Assembly: GCA_030142905.1 (NCBI GenBank)
Contig: JASJOG010000189.1
Coordinates: 55,001-119,000, forward strand
Direction of reading: 5' to 3'
DNA: 64,000 bases
Origin: Heliopora coerulea
Taxonomy: Eukaryota; Cnidaria; Anthozoa; Scleralcyonacea; Helioporidae
Part shown: piece after piece, positions 20,928 to 33,891 of the stretch
Layout: every line of letters begins with the position of its first letter
Numbering within the stretch: position 1 is the first letter of the stretch
The notes under the pieces: model-generated
Database searches by the model: none
Told to the model about the DNA's origin: nothing
Seen by the model: only the letters and a program-made list of their open reading frames with translations
Position numbers and translations under genes: made by a program

Positions 20928-22636
20928 GTTAGGAAGTATTTTACCACAAGCTTAATATTGCCTTTTAAGGCTTTAGCTCCGTATGAAGTTTTTAATAATT
21001 CTTGATAAAAATTCAGATGTTACTTAGTCCTTACATGTATAGACTTTTTTCATATCATGACATACTAGAGCAATATTTTGTATTTTAGAAAATATTTAAG
21101 TCTAAAGAAAGCGGTGCATAACAAATACATGTGTTACAATAATAGTTTTCTCTTTAGTGAGGTATTTCCGTTTTCTTAACCAATACCTTGATGGCTAACG
21201 AAAAATTGCTACACCTGTTTCGTGTGATTGTAAAAAGACATATTTTCGTGAAAATTGAAATTGCAAAAATAACAACTGATGATTTGCCTGGTCAAGCGTC
21301 ACTACTAGGTGAAGCTATATATTAATAGCATATGATCGCACTCACGAAGGGAGAACAGAATATTTTTCTGAATCTTATATAATGCAGTCTTAGCTCTGTG
21401 TAAAGCCTTGTCCGTGAACTGCTTACGTTCATGAAAATCATTTTGGAAGGAATGATCATTAAGTAGCACACAAACTCCCTTCATTATCAGTTTAAATGAA
21501 AACAAAAATACAATCAATAAAAAATAAAAAATAAAAAATAAATATAAAATAAAATAAATGAAAATACGGCTTCGTAAGAATTTAAAAATAGCTTTACCGC
21601 GAAATAAAAGTGCCCTAAGTACCACCATGTCAACCCTTATTACCACTTTTATCTTTTCTTGCGATTAGTGTAAGGTTGATTCGTTCAATATCGCTACAGC
21701 TAGATCCAAATCTTTAACGTGGTCTTATACTTAAAATATCGGTTGTTTTGGAAATATTATTTTGGTTATATTATGTCTAAATGTTGTTTAGAATGCAATA
21801 GTAATGACATTGACGTTGTTTTGAAACGCACTTAAGGAGAAACGGTGACCTTGAATGACCTTGAAAATTTTTACTTTGACCTCGACCTTGACATTGGAAG
21901 AAGAACCTTGTGGAGGCATTGAGCATATGAAGAGCACCTTTCGGTCCTTCTTCAATATGATGGAAGACTACAAACTCTACAATGCATATTCATTGTTAAA
22001 CTTTGTTCTACTTCCCTTGAGATGTTAAAGTTTTGAAAAACATCTTTTGAAAAAGTAAAATTAAATTTCCCTTTTTATCGATTTCCATCAATTTTTCAAC
22101 ACAGACACCCAACATAACAATACAGGAAATGACCTATAAAATTTAATTTAATGTTGTAAAAAATGCTATAAAATTGTACATTGTCTAGTTACTTTGTCTA
22201 TGAAATTCAATGTTCTCGACTAGAATCTGAAAAAGAAGCTGAAAAGGCTCGGAAATTGTAGAGCTTTTTAGGGTTTAATATCTAGAGCAACTTTGTGTTA
22301 ATCCACAAAAATCTATATAAAACTTATCTGTCCATTGGATAGATCTACATTATGTTTGAAAGTAGGTACAATATTTCAATGTTTACGCTTCGTTATCTTG
22401 GTTACAATGGCAACTGACAAATTGAAAAGATGAATTTCATAGTTAAGGTTCGATGTGATACTATGATAACAAAAACATTCGCCTTAATGTTTCAACGTCG
22501 AAAATTAATATTTTTTTTATAAGAGAACCTTAACATCAATTGACTAAATACTCACAGAGTAACTTATTAATCGTCCGGTAAAGGTATCTTCGAATCATTT
22601 TCATGGTCTGAATTGGTTGAGTAATACATCTCCTCA
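20928..22636. other. Intronic, no gene recognised
   Basis: Contains an A/T simple repeat (about 21513-21560) and a cluster of TGACCT words at 21846-21895. The 113-residue minus frame overlaps the simple repeat and is not credible. Confidence 0.4.
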
Positions 22637-23202
22637 TGTTCACATTGACGTTGGCATATTTAGGTCTGCTAATTTTTTGTACTGCATTTACAAGTGTTTT
22701 GTATCCCACAAAGACCTAGGGTAAGGGTATCTCCACCTACTACCAACATTTTGTATTTCTTAGGAAGGCATGTTCTGTAAGTTGTAAGACATTTCTAATG
22801 AAATAATCCGAAATGATTCACCTAATCCTTTGCAAGGGGTAGCACTGTGAGAGTCAGACATCTGTGCATTCGTTTACTTGTATTTTTAAACGTCGTGTCC
22901 GCATGGTTTAGTATAACCAAGTGTCAATGTAGAATACTTAGCTTATTTGCCTCATTTCTATGATAAATAATCAAAGTATATTTGAAGCTATTGATTATGA
23001 ATGTTTATCGACGTTCGGTAGTTTATTTGTTGCTATAATCCTTATTTTAGTTTACGAAAACCATCGTATGTTAGCAGTAATTAAACAACAAGGTCGTTTA
23101 GTTGGTACATTTGTCGCGTTTACTCAGTTCGTTTTCATGTAATGTACGATCCTATACTTGGCAAGTTGTGAATTTGTCTTGATTTCTGCTTCGACTCTAA
23201 CA
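22637..23202 (+). repeat. 5' LTR of BEL/Pao element
   Basis: Starts TGTTCACATTGAC. It aligns along its length with 28807-29408, for example TACTTGTATTTTTAAAC, then AACAACA.GG.CGTTTAGTTG and GGTACATTTGTCGCG. The end near ACTCTAACA is approximate. No convincing primer site follows. Confidence 0.7.
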
Positions 23203-23594
23203 GTAAAATGTCTTCGTTGCAGCCTCAGAGTTGGATTTGATTCGGAGTTTAAAATACAGTACGAAGACTAGAACGATATTCGAGTGAAACACTTCAAGTG
23301 ATATACGTGAACTGTCGTAAGAATTTTCGTTGGCATGTCTTGAGATAGCACACGCCAATAGAGGTTAAAGATATGCTCTGTCCAAAACTATCTGAGAAAC
23401 TAATGAATACAAATAACGTTAACACCTCCTCGAAAAAACTACTTACGAAGACGATAATGCAGTGCCCAATAAAATTTAGGAAGGCGGAGGGGAAGATAAA
23501 GGTACGTCGGATCTGCACCACAGAATGTTGACCGAAGATGGAAAGGCTTATCGAGCACAGTTGCGCCACCACAATCGAGCTGTTTTGTATGCAT

Positions 23595-25330
23595 CATTGT
23601 CAAAGGAATGAAAGCCATTCATTCTCGTTTAGAGTAGAACATTGGTCTAAAAGAATTAGAAACGAGCAGGGAAGCCCTTAAAGCACTGAAATATAATTTC
23701 AACCAGGCTCAGGAAAGCTATCATGAGTTACTGGAAGCCAATGATAAAAAAGAAATGTTTTACCTCTGATTTTGACATACGTGATCGCAAATTTTAATAA
23801 TGTCTAAGAATTTGTAAACGAGTTCACACATTGGAAAGAATCGCACAAATTCTTAACAACAAAAATATCTCACCTTTCAAGCTCTTCTGCACGTTAACGA
23901 AAAGTTAAAGCTGTGGCCAGGGATGATATGCTGAAGGCACAGGTGAAATTCCGAGAATAGGGGCTGAGCTTAAAAGAGTGAAATTGATGAAAGAATTAGC
24001 ATTTGCCAATGCCGAAAGAGACGCTATTGAACATGAAGAAGGACTCTAATATCTCAAACCAAAATTCAAACAGCTAGGGAAGATGAGCTAGAGAAGCGAG
24101 TGAAACCTAGATGATTCTCTTTTTCATCCAAGAACAGCTGAACTGTCATGTCCTCCCTTGAAGACTGACCTGGCACAAAAGTTAATAAATATTGAATCCA
24201 AAGAAATGCGCCTTTAAATCCCTCCACCTCTTCACCATCAACGCCACATCAAGAATAGCCGAGCACGAATTCTGCAGGAGATAGTAAACTTCAGGCCAAG
24301 AAAACAGAACTTATTATCCTGATAGCAGATCAGAAAAGGATCAGCTCTTTGTCAATGCAGGGTTTACCAACGTTCAACAGTAGCTACTTTGACTACCCAA
24401 TATTCACGATGGCTTTTGCGTCAATTATTTATAGTGTCTGGTAACAAAGGAAGATTTTACTTCTTAAATAATGTAAATCAGGAAAGGCTAGAAATGTTAT
24501 AAAGTGCTTTGTGACTCTTAATTCCGAAGATGGCTACAAGCAAACTAAGGATATTTAGGTTGAACGATTTGAAGATCCTCACTGAGTCCCAGACATATAT
24601 AAAGTACGCTAAAGGAAGTGGCCCCAAATACCCGAGGGGGACGGTAATAGACTACAAGCATTCTCAGATTTCCTTGGTTATTACCAGGGGGCCATGAAAA
24701 CTATGAAGTTTATGAATGATCTGCCCTCAGCTGCAATTACTAAACAAGTTAGTTCCAAACTGTGCTCTCAGTCATATGTGAAATGGTAATGACTAGCGAT
24801 CAATATAAAGAAGAAACACAAAAGAGCGATTTTATTTCGTAATCCCGTAGAATTTGTCCAGAGTGAACCTTCTGTTTTCTTCACCGAAGAAATTGAAACA
24901 ATAGCTGGCGCTAGACATAAACTGTATCGTAACTGCAACAGGTCATTGTCGGCATAGTAGAAACCGTAATTCTAACCAAAAAAACTCCTCGATGAAGAAG
25001 ATCACGTCGCAAGTTTTTAAACTTTAGTAAGTTTCCCAACTGCGAAGAATTAAGCAAGAAGAAATTAAATGAACGTTGCAACTTTATACAGTTAAAGAGA
25101 CTTTGTTTTAGTTGCTTTAATAAGGTTCACATCTCAAAGGAATTCCAAAATAACACTGACATTCAGGACTGCGAGACACAACATCTAACTGTTCATCATA
25201 GCGACTAAAAGGATGTCCCAGAGAGATTAAGGAAACAAGAAGGGCCAGAAAGCAATTCAGATCAAGCTGTCAGCAAAAAAAACCAATGTCCACAATTTGA
25301 TCAGTAACCGAAGTACCGTCACAAGCTTTA
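23595..25330 (+). pseudogene. BEL/Pao gag relic
   Basis: Broken frames retain family features in order: an N-terminal helical region (REALKALKYNFNQAQESYHE, then LLEAND), and a central block with GYKQTKDI, WPQIPEGDGNRLQAFSDFL and AMKTMKF. A zinc-finger-like stretch FIQLKRLCFSCFNKVHISKE follows near 25080. At least a dozen stops or frame changes intervene. Confidence 0.75.
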
Positions 25331-25354
25331 TGATCTTGCCAATGTGGTTAAATC

Positions 25355-25822
25355 ATGCACAAAGACAACTTCCAACGTGAAGTGATTGTGTATGCTCTCC
25401 TACATGGTACGAACTACACAACCTTCCTCAAATCTAATGTTTTCTGTGACCTTGGAGTAAAAGGGATTGAAATCCAATTTAACTTTCTCACGATCTCAGG
25501 ACAGGAAGAAATTTCCATTGAGAAAATCAACCACTTGGTAGTGAAACTAACTGACAAAAGAGTAGAGTTTGAACTGCGTAAAACGTGTTCAGTCTCGATC
25601 TACCATTCAGGTGAAATCAAATTTCCAATTACAGAAATAGCAAACGAATGGCATTACCTCAATAAAATAGCAGACAAGATATACCCCTATCAGAATGATG
25701 TAAACATAGGACCCCTGATTGATTGCAATAGTCTAAGGGCGATAAAGCCAAGGGAAGTTATTGTTGGTAAAGGAACAAATAACTGGACCAATTATTCCAC
25801 AACGCGAATTAGTGGAAGATAG
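25355..25822 (+). pseudogene. BEL/Pao protease region
   Basis: The longest open piece (155 residues). VIVYALLHGTNYTTFL corresponds to the protease active-site region, but the usual D-D/N-x-S signature has changed to HGTN, so it is probably inactive. Further on, WHYLNKIADKIYPYQNDVNI and IKPREVIVGKG are the typical spacer before BEL reverse transcriptase. Coding resemblance ends at about 25920. Confidence 0.8.
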
Positions 25823-25989
25823 TAAAGGACACGATATGGCCTCATACAACGTGATTATGACACAAGATATTGACAATGATCCTCTCCTTCAATATCAGCT
25901 TCATCCGCAGAAGCCAAACTAAAGAATTAACTTATTCGCAGTAAAGACGTTGGAGTTTTTTTTTTTTTTAAACGAAAAAACGTTGGTCA

Positions 25990-26590
25990 AGCACTCTCCA
26001 AAGAAGATAAGAACAATAATACATCCTTATTTATACAGGTTCACCTCGTCAGCTAAGAAATAGCTGTTGTCTATGAGGGACTGGAATCTAACTAACTAGA
26101 ATAAATGAAAAATGATAAATAAATACAATTGTAGAACACTAAGATAAGTATGATATGCATTACATCAATTAAGATTAAAACCAAAATTAAAATCAAAATT
26201 AAAATCATTACATTTAGTCTTAAAACGTAAGAAGGATTGTTCCTGTTTTAAATCAGTTGGTAGCTTATTATATATTAGAGTTCCTTGGAACGCAAATGTA
26301 TTTTTTCCAGCTTCGGTTCTTACTTGAGGTAAAAGAAGATTCAGATTCTTTCCTCATGTTTCTTTAAAATGTGGTAATTTAGTAAAATAGCCATTAAACC
26401 TTCTAGGTGCAAGACCATTAATTGTACCAAGTAATTAGACCATTGATTGTACCAAGTAATTGTTAAACATGCAGGTCGGAAAAATAGTGGAACTATTTAC
26501 TTGTACTGGACTAGCTATATGTCTCAAGGTACTATAAAACATGCAACCTTGGTCGTACTTTGAGTGCAGTACTGCACCATTTCTCAGATG
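25990..26590 (-). mobile_element. LINE 3' fragment nested in BEL/Pao element
   Basis: On the minus strand, degraded coding sequence reads GLAPRRFNGYFTKLPHFKET, then LLLPQVRTEAGKNTFAFQGT and IYNKLPTDLKQEQSFLRFK. This is the C-terminus of a CR1/Jockey-like LINE reverse transcriptase protein. An internal 24-bp tandem duplication lies near 26412-26461. The 3' end contains ATAAATAAGG near 26030. It replaces the expected BEL reverse transcriptase, so its arrival or a linked deletion removed that domain. Confidence 0.7.
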
Positions 26591-26599
26591 CGTTAACTG

Positions 26600-28695
26600 C
26601 AGATGGTGGTCAATGTTCCTACCGCAGGTTTAAAGATGATTAAAGCTGAATCCATTTCTCGTTTGTTATTGGAAAGGCCAGTGTTGCACTCTTCAAGTCA
26701 ATCGATATCCCTTGCCTGGAGATCACAGCTGCTGTTGTATCGGTCAAAACAAGTCGTTATTTACAGCAAGAACTGGAAGTCGAAGGGGTCAAAGAGGTCT
26801 TCTGGACCGAAGGCAAAGTAGTCATCGCCAATATTACAAATGAAACCAGAAAATTCCACATCTTTGTTACAAATCAATTGCAAAGAATAAAAGATCATAC
26901 CTCTTCCTATTAGGGGCACTATGTGGATACCAAGCACAGCCAAATGGATAATGTATCTTAAGGCTTCCCAACCCAAGAACTCCTCAAATTTAAGTGCATT
27001 ACCGGACAACATTTCTTATGGGAGGATGAATCCTTGTGGTGTATAGCTCAATCACATGAAGCACGAGCCACGTTTCATTTATCAGAAGTTGACTCCGAAG
27101 TCGAGAAGGCGGTCAGCCTTGTTACCAAAAACTGAAACTCTCTATTCTGATCTTCTAACTGGATTGGAATATTTCTCCGATTTGCATAAGCGAATTAGAG
27201 AACCATTTTTCTATGTATTCAATACATGCAGAATTTCAAAGAAAGGTTTAGCCGTAATATTCAGTTTGACCTTGTCAGGCTATCACAGGAAGCCATTCCA
27301 GTGAGTATTTTCCAACAGTTAATGCACAGCTTGTTACAGTAGGAGCTATGAAGGAGGTGGACAATCAAATCATTAGAGCGGCAAAAGCTAGAAATTTTGG
27401 ACAATATATCAAACCCTTGGCGTCAAACCAACTTCTAGATCCTAACCCAAGATCATCCACTCAAAGAAAGTCTGCTATGAAGAGTTAAAGTTCTTCCCTC
27501 AAACTTGACCCATTCCTGGACTCGGATTACACCTTGAGAGTCGGTGGACGCCTTACGCATGGGAATATGGAAGAGATTATCAAGTTCCCGATAACTTTTC
27601 CAAAAAAGAGCCATATTAATAAAATTTGATCAAGCATTTTCACGAATGACCCACATGGCGGATTCGCTGCTATGGCTGCATTTATTTCCACTTATGTCAA
27701 ATGACGTAAACTCAGAGGAATGGTACTGGAACAGAAGATTGCACATCTTCCCAATGGTCCGTTGAATCCAAAAGCACCCTTCAGATACTGCGAAATGGAA
27801 TATTTTTAGTGAATGGAAAATTAAAGATTATTTTCTTTAGTGAAATGAAGAAAACCATGAACATCCACTCATTTTTTAATGCCGAACGCCGTATCATATG
27901 CTGTAGGAGACCAATTTGACAATTGAGAAAAGCAATCAAGGAACGAAATGTGCTGGAGCTAGAATAGAACTTCGGAAAGCCCGGACTGAATCCGACCACC
28001 AAAAGATCAGGTCAGATTTACCGATGAACAATTTTGAACAAGTTCCGAATGATTGCATGTGCCGTCAGCTAACTACAAAGAAAGTGGTCTTGGAGAGAGA
28101 AATAAGAACTGTAAGGAGCGTGATGTCTGCGATCAATGAAAAAATTGTACCATATCAGACAATAAAGCTTTCAGGCCCCTTTTCTGTGAAATAGAGGCAA
28201 TTGTTAACAGCCGTCCTCGGAAAACCAACAATCTAAACGGCCCTGGTACTTTGGGTCTGCTAACTCCCAATCATCTCCTGACCATGAAATCGAAGGTATT
28301 CCACCCTCCACTGGGTATGTTCCAGTAACCAGATCTTTCCTCAAGAAAATACTGGAGAAGAATACAGCATCTGGTTAATGAGTTTTTGTGTCGCCGAAGA
28401 AAACCGGGTTTCTTTTAAGCCTTCAAGAGTGACATAACTATAACCACACAAGAAGACATCTGACTGTCAACGACATCGTTATTATTAAAGATGACAATCT
28501 TCCAAGGAATTCTTGCCAACCAGCCCGTGTCTCAAGAACCAATATAACTGAAGATGGCTATGTGTGAACAGTGCGAGTTGTCCTAGGAGATCCTGCTTCT
28601 AGTGTTCATGGTCCAAGAGTCGAATCAGTCAGACCTTTCGATTGCTCAATTCAGAAACTAACTCTATTTGCTCACAACAATGCTGTTAAAGAATG
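26600..28695 (+). pseudogene. BEL/Pao RNase H and integrase relics
   Basis: At 26650-26900 the frame reads VALFKSIDIPCLEITAAVVS, VKEVFWTEGKVVIANI and FHIFVTNQLQRI, as in BEL RNase H, although the catalytic D in FWTDS is E here. Near 27530, LRVGGRLTHGN begins the integrase. QKIAHLPNGPLNPKAPF follows near 27735, and from 28190 the C-terminal block NHLLTMKSK, FLLSLQE, NDIVIIKDDNLPRN and VRVVLGDPAS. Stops and frameshifts separate these pieces. It cannot encode a working integrase. Confidence 0.8.
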
Positions 28696-28806
28696 AAAAC
28701 CTGGGGTTGATCCGCTGAAAGAAGCTTTGGCCGAAGCGTGACTTTCATCATTAAGTGTTTGGTTTGAACGTTATTGTACGTGAAATATTCTATTTCAGGG
28801 AAACCA

Positions 28807-29408
28807 CGTTTAGAGTGACATTAGTATATTTATCTGCCATAATTCATGTTCTTCCGCCAGTGCAATTGTTTTGTATCTCTCGAAGAATTACGGTATGGGT
28901 AACTTGTCCAGCCGCCAAATTTTTGTATTTCTTACGAAGGTGTATACTGTAGGTACTAAGTTGTGAGACATTTCTTATGAAGTAATCCGGAATCATTTTT
29001 ATAATCCTTGGCCAGAAATAACACTGTATAGGTCAGATATGTGACCATTCCTTTACTTGTATTTTTAAACTTCGTATTAACTTGGTTTGGTATAACCGAT
29101 CTTGGGTCAATCTATTAACAGTACTTTTGTTATTTGCCACATTTCTATGCTAAGTAATCGAAGTATGCCCACCTTTTCTTTGAAGCCGTTAATGGTGAAT
29201 GTTCATTTCCATTCGGTAATTTATTTGCTGTACTAATCGTTAATGTAGTTTACGAGAACTATCCTATGCCGGAATGAATTAAACAACAGTGACGTTTAGT
29301 TGGTACATTTGTCGCGCTCTTCCTATTGCTTGTTTTCAGGTAAAATACGACCCTCTATTTCGGACAGCACGTCGTGAATTTGCCTTGATAGCCGCTCCGA
29401 CCATGACA
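28807..29408 (+). repeat. 3' LTR of BEL/Pao element
   Basis: Aligned to 22637-23202 with many substitutions and small indels. The first base is C where TG would be expected. Boundaries are approximate. The small open frames within both LTRs are not genes. Confidence 0.7.
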
Positions 29409-31566
29409 CCTCAGATATGAATATTATTTGACTGACGACATTTCATTGACACACATCGCGTTCCCTATCACACTCTAATAAACTAGTGCACCAATTATAC
29501 CTTAACAGTTATACCTTTTCCCTTTCTTTTGCGCTACATCCTCATTTTCCCATGGTGCATTGGGATAGATGGATGGACGTACTTTTAGTATTTTTCGGTG
29601 TTTACTATCTGGAGGTGTCCGAAAAACTATTTCACTCTTATGAATAACCGTCCGTTAACAAAGATTGTCCTCTATTAAGGCTTATGAAACAGCAACCCTT
29701 TAAAAGGACTCATAATAAGAATTTCTGAAATTATATACTTTCAAGGAGACTATAATTTTCATTCCAACAATCCTCTTTGAAATGAAGACATTTTTTACGG
29801 TGACGTTCCTTCTTCGCGATCTAACAGATACCAGATATTTACCTTGTATTTATCTGAGTATTTTTTCATTTTGAACATTATTTCAACAGGGCTTATTTAG
29901 ACTTTCACAGACTGCGAGGTGTTGATCCTTTGACATAACTTCATTATTATTATAAGGAAAGAATAAGTTAAGGACCGAAACGGAGGTAACTATACGTTGT
30001 TTATTGACCCGAGGCGTGAAGCGCCGAATTTAATAAACAACGCAGTTATCGAGGTTGAGGTAACTGACCAACTTAGTTGTTATCACAGAAGTTTCATACA
30101 GAATGTTGTAGTGTGGTACTATTTCATGCATTTTCTATCGAATGTAAAAGAAGAGTTACGGTCCATGTTGATTAAAATAATGCTATTGTTTTTGGGAAAA
30201 AATTTTCCAAAAGTCGCTCTATTTCTTCACTTTCTCATTGTCCCTTGTTCTTCAGACGTTCCCACGTCAACGATGTAACAGAGGAAAAGAGAATTATTAG
30301 AGTGAACGAAAATAAAACCATTTTTGTCGAATACTTTCCTGATCAAAACCCAAGACTCGGCAGACTGTTGTTGCAATTCACTGTCCTCTGCTTAACTTGT
30401 ATGAGAAATGTTTGCTTTCTAACTTTCATACTTGTGTCAAGTTTATAACGTAATGCTAAATGTATCTGAAGACATCATGGGACATAAATTTGTTTTGTTT
30501 AAAGTTATCGCACTTTTACAATCAAAAACATGGCCTGACCTGTGTAACCAGAATGAGCTATTGAGAGCAAAAACGGACGCCAATAGACATTTTTTTCTTG
30601 TGGGCCATGTGAAATTGGAAAATCTAATTTTAATCTCTCAGAAACTAATTCTGAGACATTGTAAGACATTTTGTACGATAGGCCATACAATAACCTGTCC
30701 GGTCCAGTAAAATATTTTTCCTAAGAATAGACCTCATTAGATACCCCTACCGCCTTGCCATTGTCACTAATGTTCCATTTCATCAAGAGAAAAAACGTCA
30801 ACATTTTGTCAGACCGTATTTTGTCTTAAAAGTAGTGAGCATTCATGGAGTACAACAATCTTTTTAAGGCGCTTTAAGACTCATGCGTAAAACTGCTTTT
30901 CCTTTAATCCGCCAACTTTATTACATGTATTGATTGTGTGCAATTGGTTCTTCACGTTTATTTTCAATTTTAATATTACTGAGTTTGTAATATTTTTTTT
31001 TTGATCTTAAATGTTGAAAATGGTTGTATTCAACTGGAAAAAATATCGACTTCATATATTAACGGAATTGTGTGATATTTTCAGAGTTTTATTTAAATCT
31101 GAATCTTTTTATAAAAATCCCAATTGACTCTGACACTAGTAGTGACGTTTCGGCCATTAAAATTTTAGATGATACATTGACATGCGCGTTAACATGAACG
31201 TACAATGAAAGGATATTTCTGCTGGGCAGAGCACGCACTAGTGTAGTTTCCACATTTCCCCAGTAGAGTTGACTTCAAAGTTAGAGCCCACCCTTTTTTC
31301 CTAATCGTTAGTTAGTGATTTTTTAGCAAAACTTTTATGTGTTTATAAAACTCGTATATCGAAAATATCCTTGCCACTGATGATTACTGTTAGTTATACT
31401 ATTTACTACCAATGGTCTCGATGAACAAAATCCTTAGGAAAAAGGAGAGGCTGCCGCCGAATGCGTACAACTCCTTGCACTTTTTCAGATTGTTCTTCTT
31501 TTCATCGGCCTTATCATTAATTTTATATGGCTAAGTACCCTAAAACATATGTTTGATATCTTGAAG
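29409..31566. other. Intronic, no gene recognised
   Basis: AT-rich. The frame at 30245-30448 follows a good acceptor-like TTGTTCTTCAG (30255) but has no downstream donor in frame and no similarity to the other exons, so no exon is called. Confidence 0.4.
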
Positions 31567-31628
31567 GTCGCAGTGGCGATGCAAGTGACGGGACTTCTGG
31601 CAAGAAAGACGCTGAAAATCTTTTGGAG
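31567..31628 (+). CDS. Host gene exon E (62 bp, phase 1-0)
   Basis: Open in the expected frame: completes the split codon of exon D to G and reads RSGDASDGTSGKKDAENLLE before the GTATTT donor. The acceptor (ATATCTTGAAG) is weak because of purines just before AG. It is called because phase and acidic/serine composition fit its neighbours. Confidence 0.4.
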
Positions 31629-32349
31629 GTATTTAACAGGCATTTCTTATTTATCTCGCGTATATTTCATAACCTAAAATTTATGATGCGTTAATTTTCA
31701 GCATTTTACGACTGAAAATTAGGTAGTGAAGGGTTGTAGCATAAGGCCCAAGGTGCTCCTGATCGAATCCCTTAATTCTATAATATTTTGCTTATTAGAG
31801 CAAGAATTTTTCTTAATAATTGGTCATTGCTTTAAATATGCGTGCATGGGAACTGTTTCTCCAGTTTTTACGATTTCTTTTTTGTTTTTCCTTACATGCT
31901 TTTTAACTGTAAAATAGCTTCGCAAAAATAACATAGAAGGATGTTATGAATGTCTGTTAATGTTATGAATGTGTCATAAACATTCATGACTATTCTGGCC
32001 CGTATATTAATTTCTCAAGAAAAGTTACCTTCGATATTTACCCTAACGAGTCTTCATATAACTTTGCTTAAAATGGATTTCTAAGGAATACTGAACAATG
32101 AATCTTTTTTATGCTATTGAATAACTTAAGTAGAACTTCTAATACTTACTTCAGACCGTATTATTCTATTACGTAGGCCAGTATTAAAGTTATTATTAAT
32201 TCATTTTTCTTAAATGACTTAATTTCAAAAGCATGATCTGTGGACCTGAACATCTCGCTGCACCTTTTCTCCCTTTCTATAACTAAAAGATAGATGACTT
32301 GTCAAAATAAATTAGCAATAAGAAATTCCTTTTCTCATAGTACAATCAA
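31629..32349. other. Intronic, nothing recognised
   Basis: AT-rich sequence without recognised features between exon E and the RTE-like LINE. The 63-residue plus frame at 31726-31917 has no known motif. Confidence 0.4.
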
Positions 32350-32728
32350 ATACCTCACGGAGTAACGCCCGTGCCTTGCATAGTAATGGTGACCCTTTGG
32401 CAAGGTCTAGTACCCAATTAGCCGCCCATGTCAGGATAACGGTGAAGCCATGGTCTTGCAGCGTGGTGGATGGTTAAATAGGTTTGAGGAATCCTTCGGG
32501 ATCAACGGTTGGCTTAGCCGGGATGCTGGGCGGAAGAATCCTAGTGGATTAATGGCCGGGATCAAACCATTCAGTTAGTGGATCACTACAAGTGGCGTAA
32601 GGAAGGGCATCCGCCTCAAAACATGCTCCGAAATTTTTCCTTTGTAAAATGACCAGTAGTAGTAGTAGAGATGAGAATATTGCTAGGCGTCCCCCCTAAG
32701 CAAAGCGGCCCGATATCCCCTAGTCGGT

Positions 32729-33556
32729 GTGACAAATTTGCGAGGGGTACTGCGAAAACCGTGCCCTCAGCTAAAGAAGAGAGTGGAACTTACAACAGAG
32801 ATCAAATTTGGTAGCTGGAATGTTGGGACAATGACTACAAAGGGCAGAGAACTGCTAGAGGTCTTCAAAAAAGATGTATTGAAATTGTATGTGTTTAAGA
32901 AACAAAGTGGACTGGAAATAGCTCACGTGAAATAGGAGAGGGATACAAGATCTATTATGGTGGTCACAGAACAAAGAAAAATGGAATGGGAATGATTGTT
33001 ATTAAAGATCTGCAAAGTAAGGTAATCGACTGCGAAAGAACAAACAATAGAATAATCAAGTTACGAATGATTTATGGTAGATAAGTAGTCAATATTATAT
33101 TAGCTTATGCACCGCAAACCTGTTGTACTATCGAGTCAAAAGAAAATTTCTACCATCAATTCGAGCAGGCAGTTTTAAAGTGCAAGTAAAATAAGGTCGT
33201 AATCATCGGAGCAAACATGAATGGCCATGTAGGAAAAGAATCCTATGGGTTCCCAGAAACTCACGGTGGGAAGGGATTTGGGGAAAGAAACAAAGATGGG
33301 CAACGTTTGCTGGAGAGCTGCGAAAGTTTAGATCTTGCATTGATTAACCCTTTTTTCACCAAAAAGGATGACCACAAAATTACATACTCAAGTAGTGGAA
33401 TGCAACACCCAAATTGACTACATAATGCTCAGAAGATCTCATATTGGAAGAGTCAGGGACTGCAAAGTAATACCTGGTGATGATGTGGTTTCCCAGCACA
33501 GCTTGTTCTGTGCCAAAATGAATTTTAGGAAGCAGATGAAAACTAAAATCCAATGA
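32729..33556 (+). pseudogene. RTE-like LINE endonuclease domain relic
   Basis: The domain opens with EIKFGSWNVGTMTTKGREL, the typical start of LINE apurinic endonucleases. ETKWTGNSSREIG lies in a shifted frame, and later come IIGANMNGHVGKESYG and GKGFGERNKDGQRLLE. The catalytic aspartate of the GDFN motif is changed (ANMN). Several stops and frameshifts break the frame. Confidence 0.8.
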
Positions 33557-33891
33557 AAACCCAGGATCAAAAGATGGAAGCTAAAAGAGCGAGAATGTAA
33601 ATCGAACTTCAAGGAAAAAGTTTCTAACAAATTTAATTACCAAATACAAGATCTGGAAGATAATTGGAAACACTTGATGGAAGTTATTCTTGAAAAAGCA
33701 GAAGAGGTTTGTGGTAGAACGAAATGCGGAAAGGGAATAAGGTGGAAAACATGGTGGTGGTCAGAAAACGTACAAACTAAACTAAAAGCCAAAAAACAAG
33801 CATTCCAAACTTAGCAAAAAAAACAGAGACAAACCTGGATAAAAGGAAAGAGTACAAAACTGCAAAGAACACGACAAAGAGGGCAGTCTCA

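Larger units (their letters stand above)
22637..29408 (+). mobile_element. BEL/Pao LTR retrotransposon, decayed
   Basis: Two diverged terminal repeats bracket Gag, protease, RNase H and integrase remnants in BEL/Pao order. The reverse transcriptase is missing where a LINE fragment (25990-26590, minus) now sits. Stops are frequent everywhere except the protease. The divergence of the LTRs shows it is much older than the Gypsy element at 10.8-15.5 kb. It is sense-oriented in the intron between host exons D and E. Confidence 0.85.

Noticed and set aside
30256..30448. Additional host exon after a good acceptor-like site
   Set aside because: Only open in a phase that does not match neighbouring exons, with no donor at a sensible distance and no similarity to the repeats.
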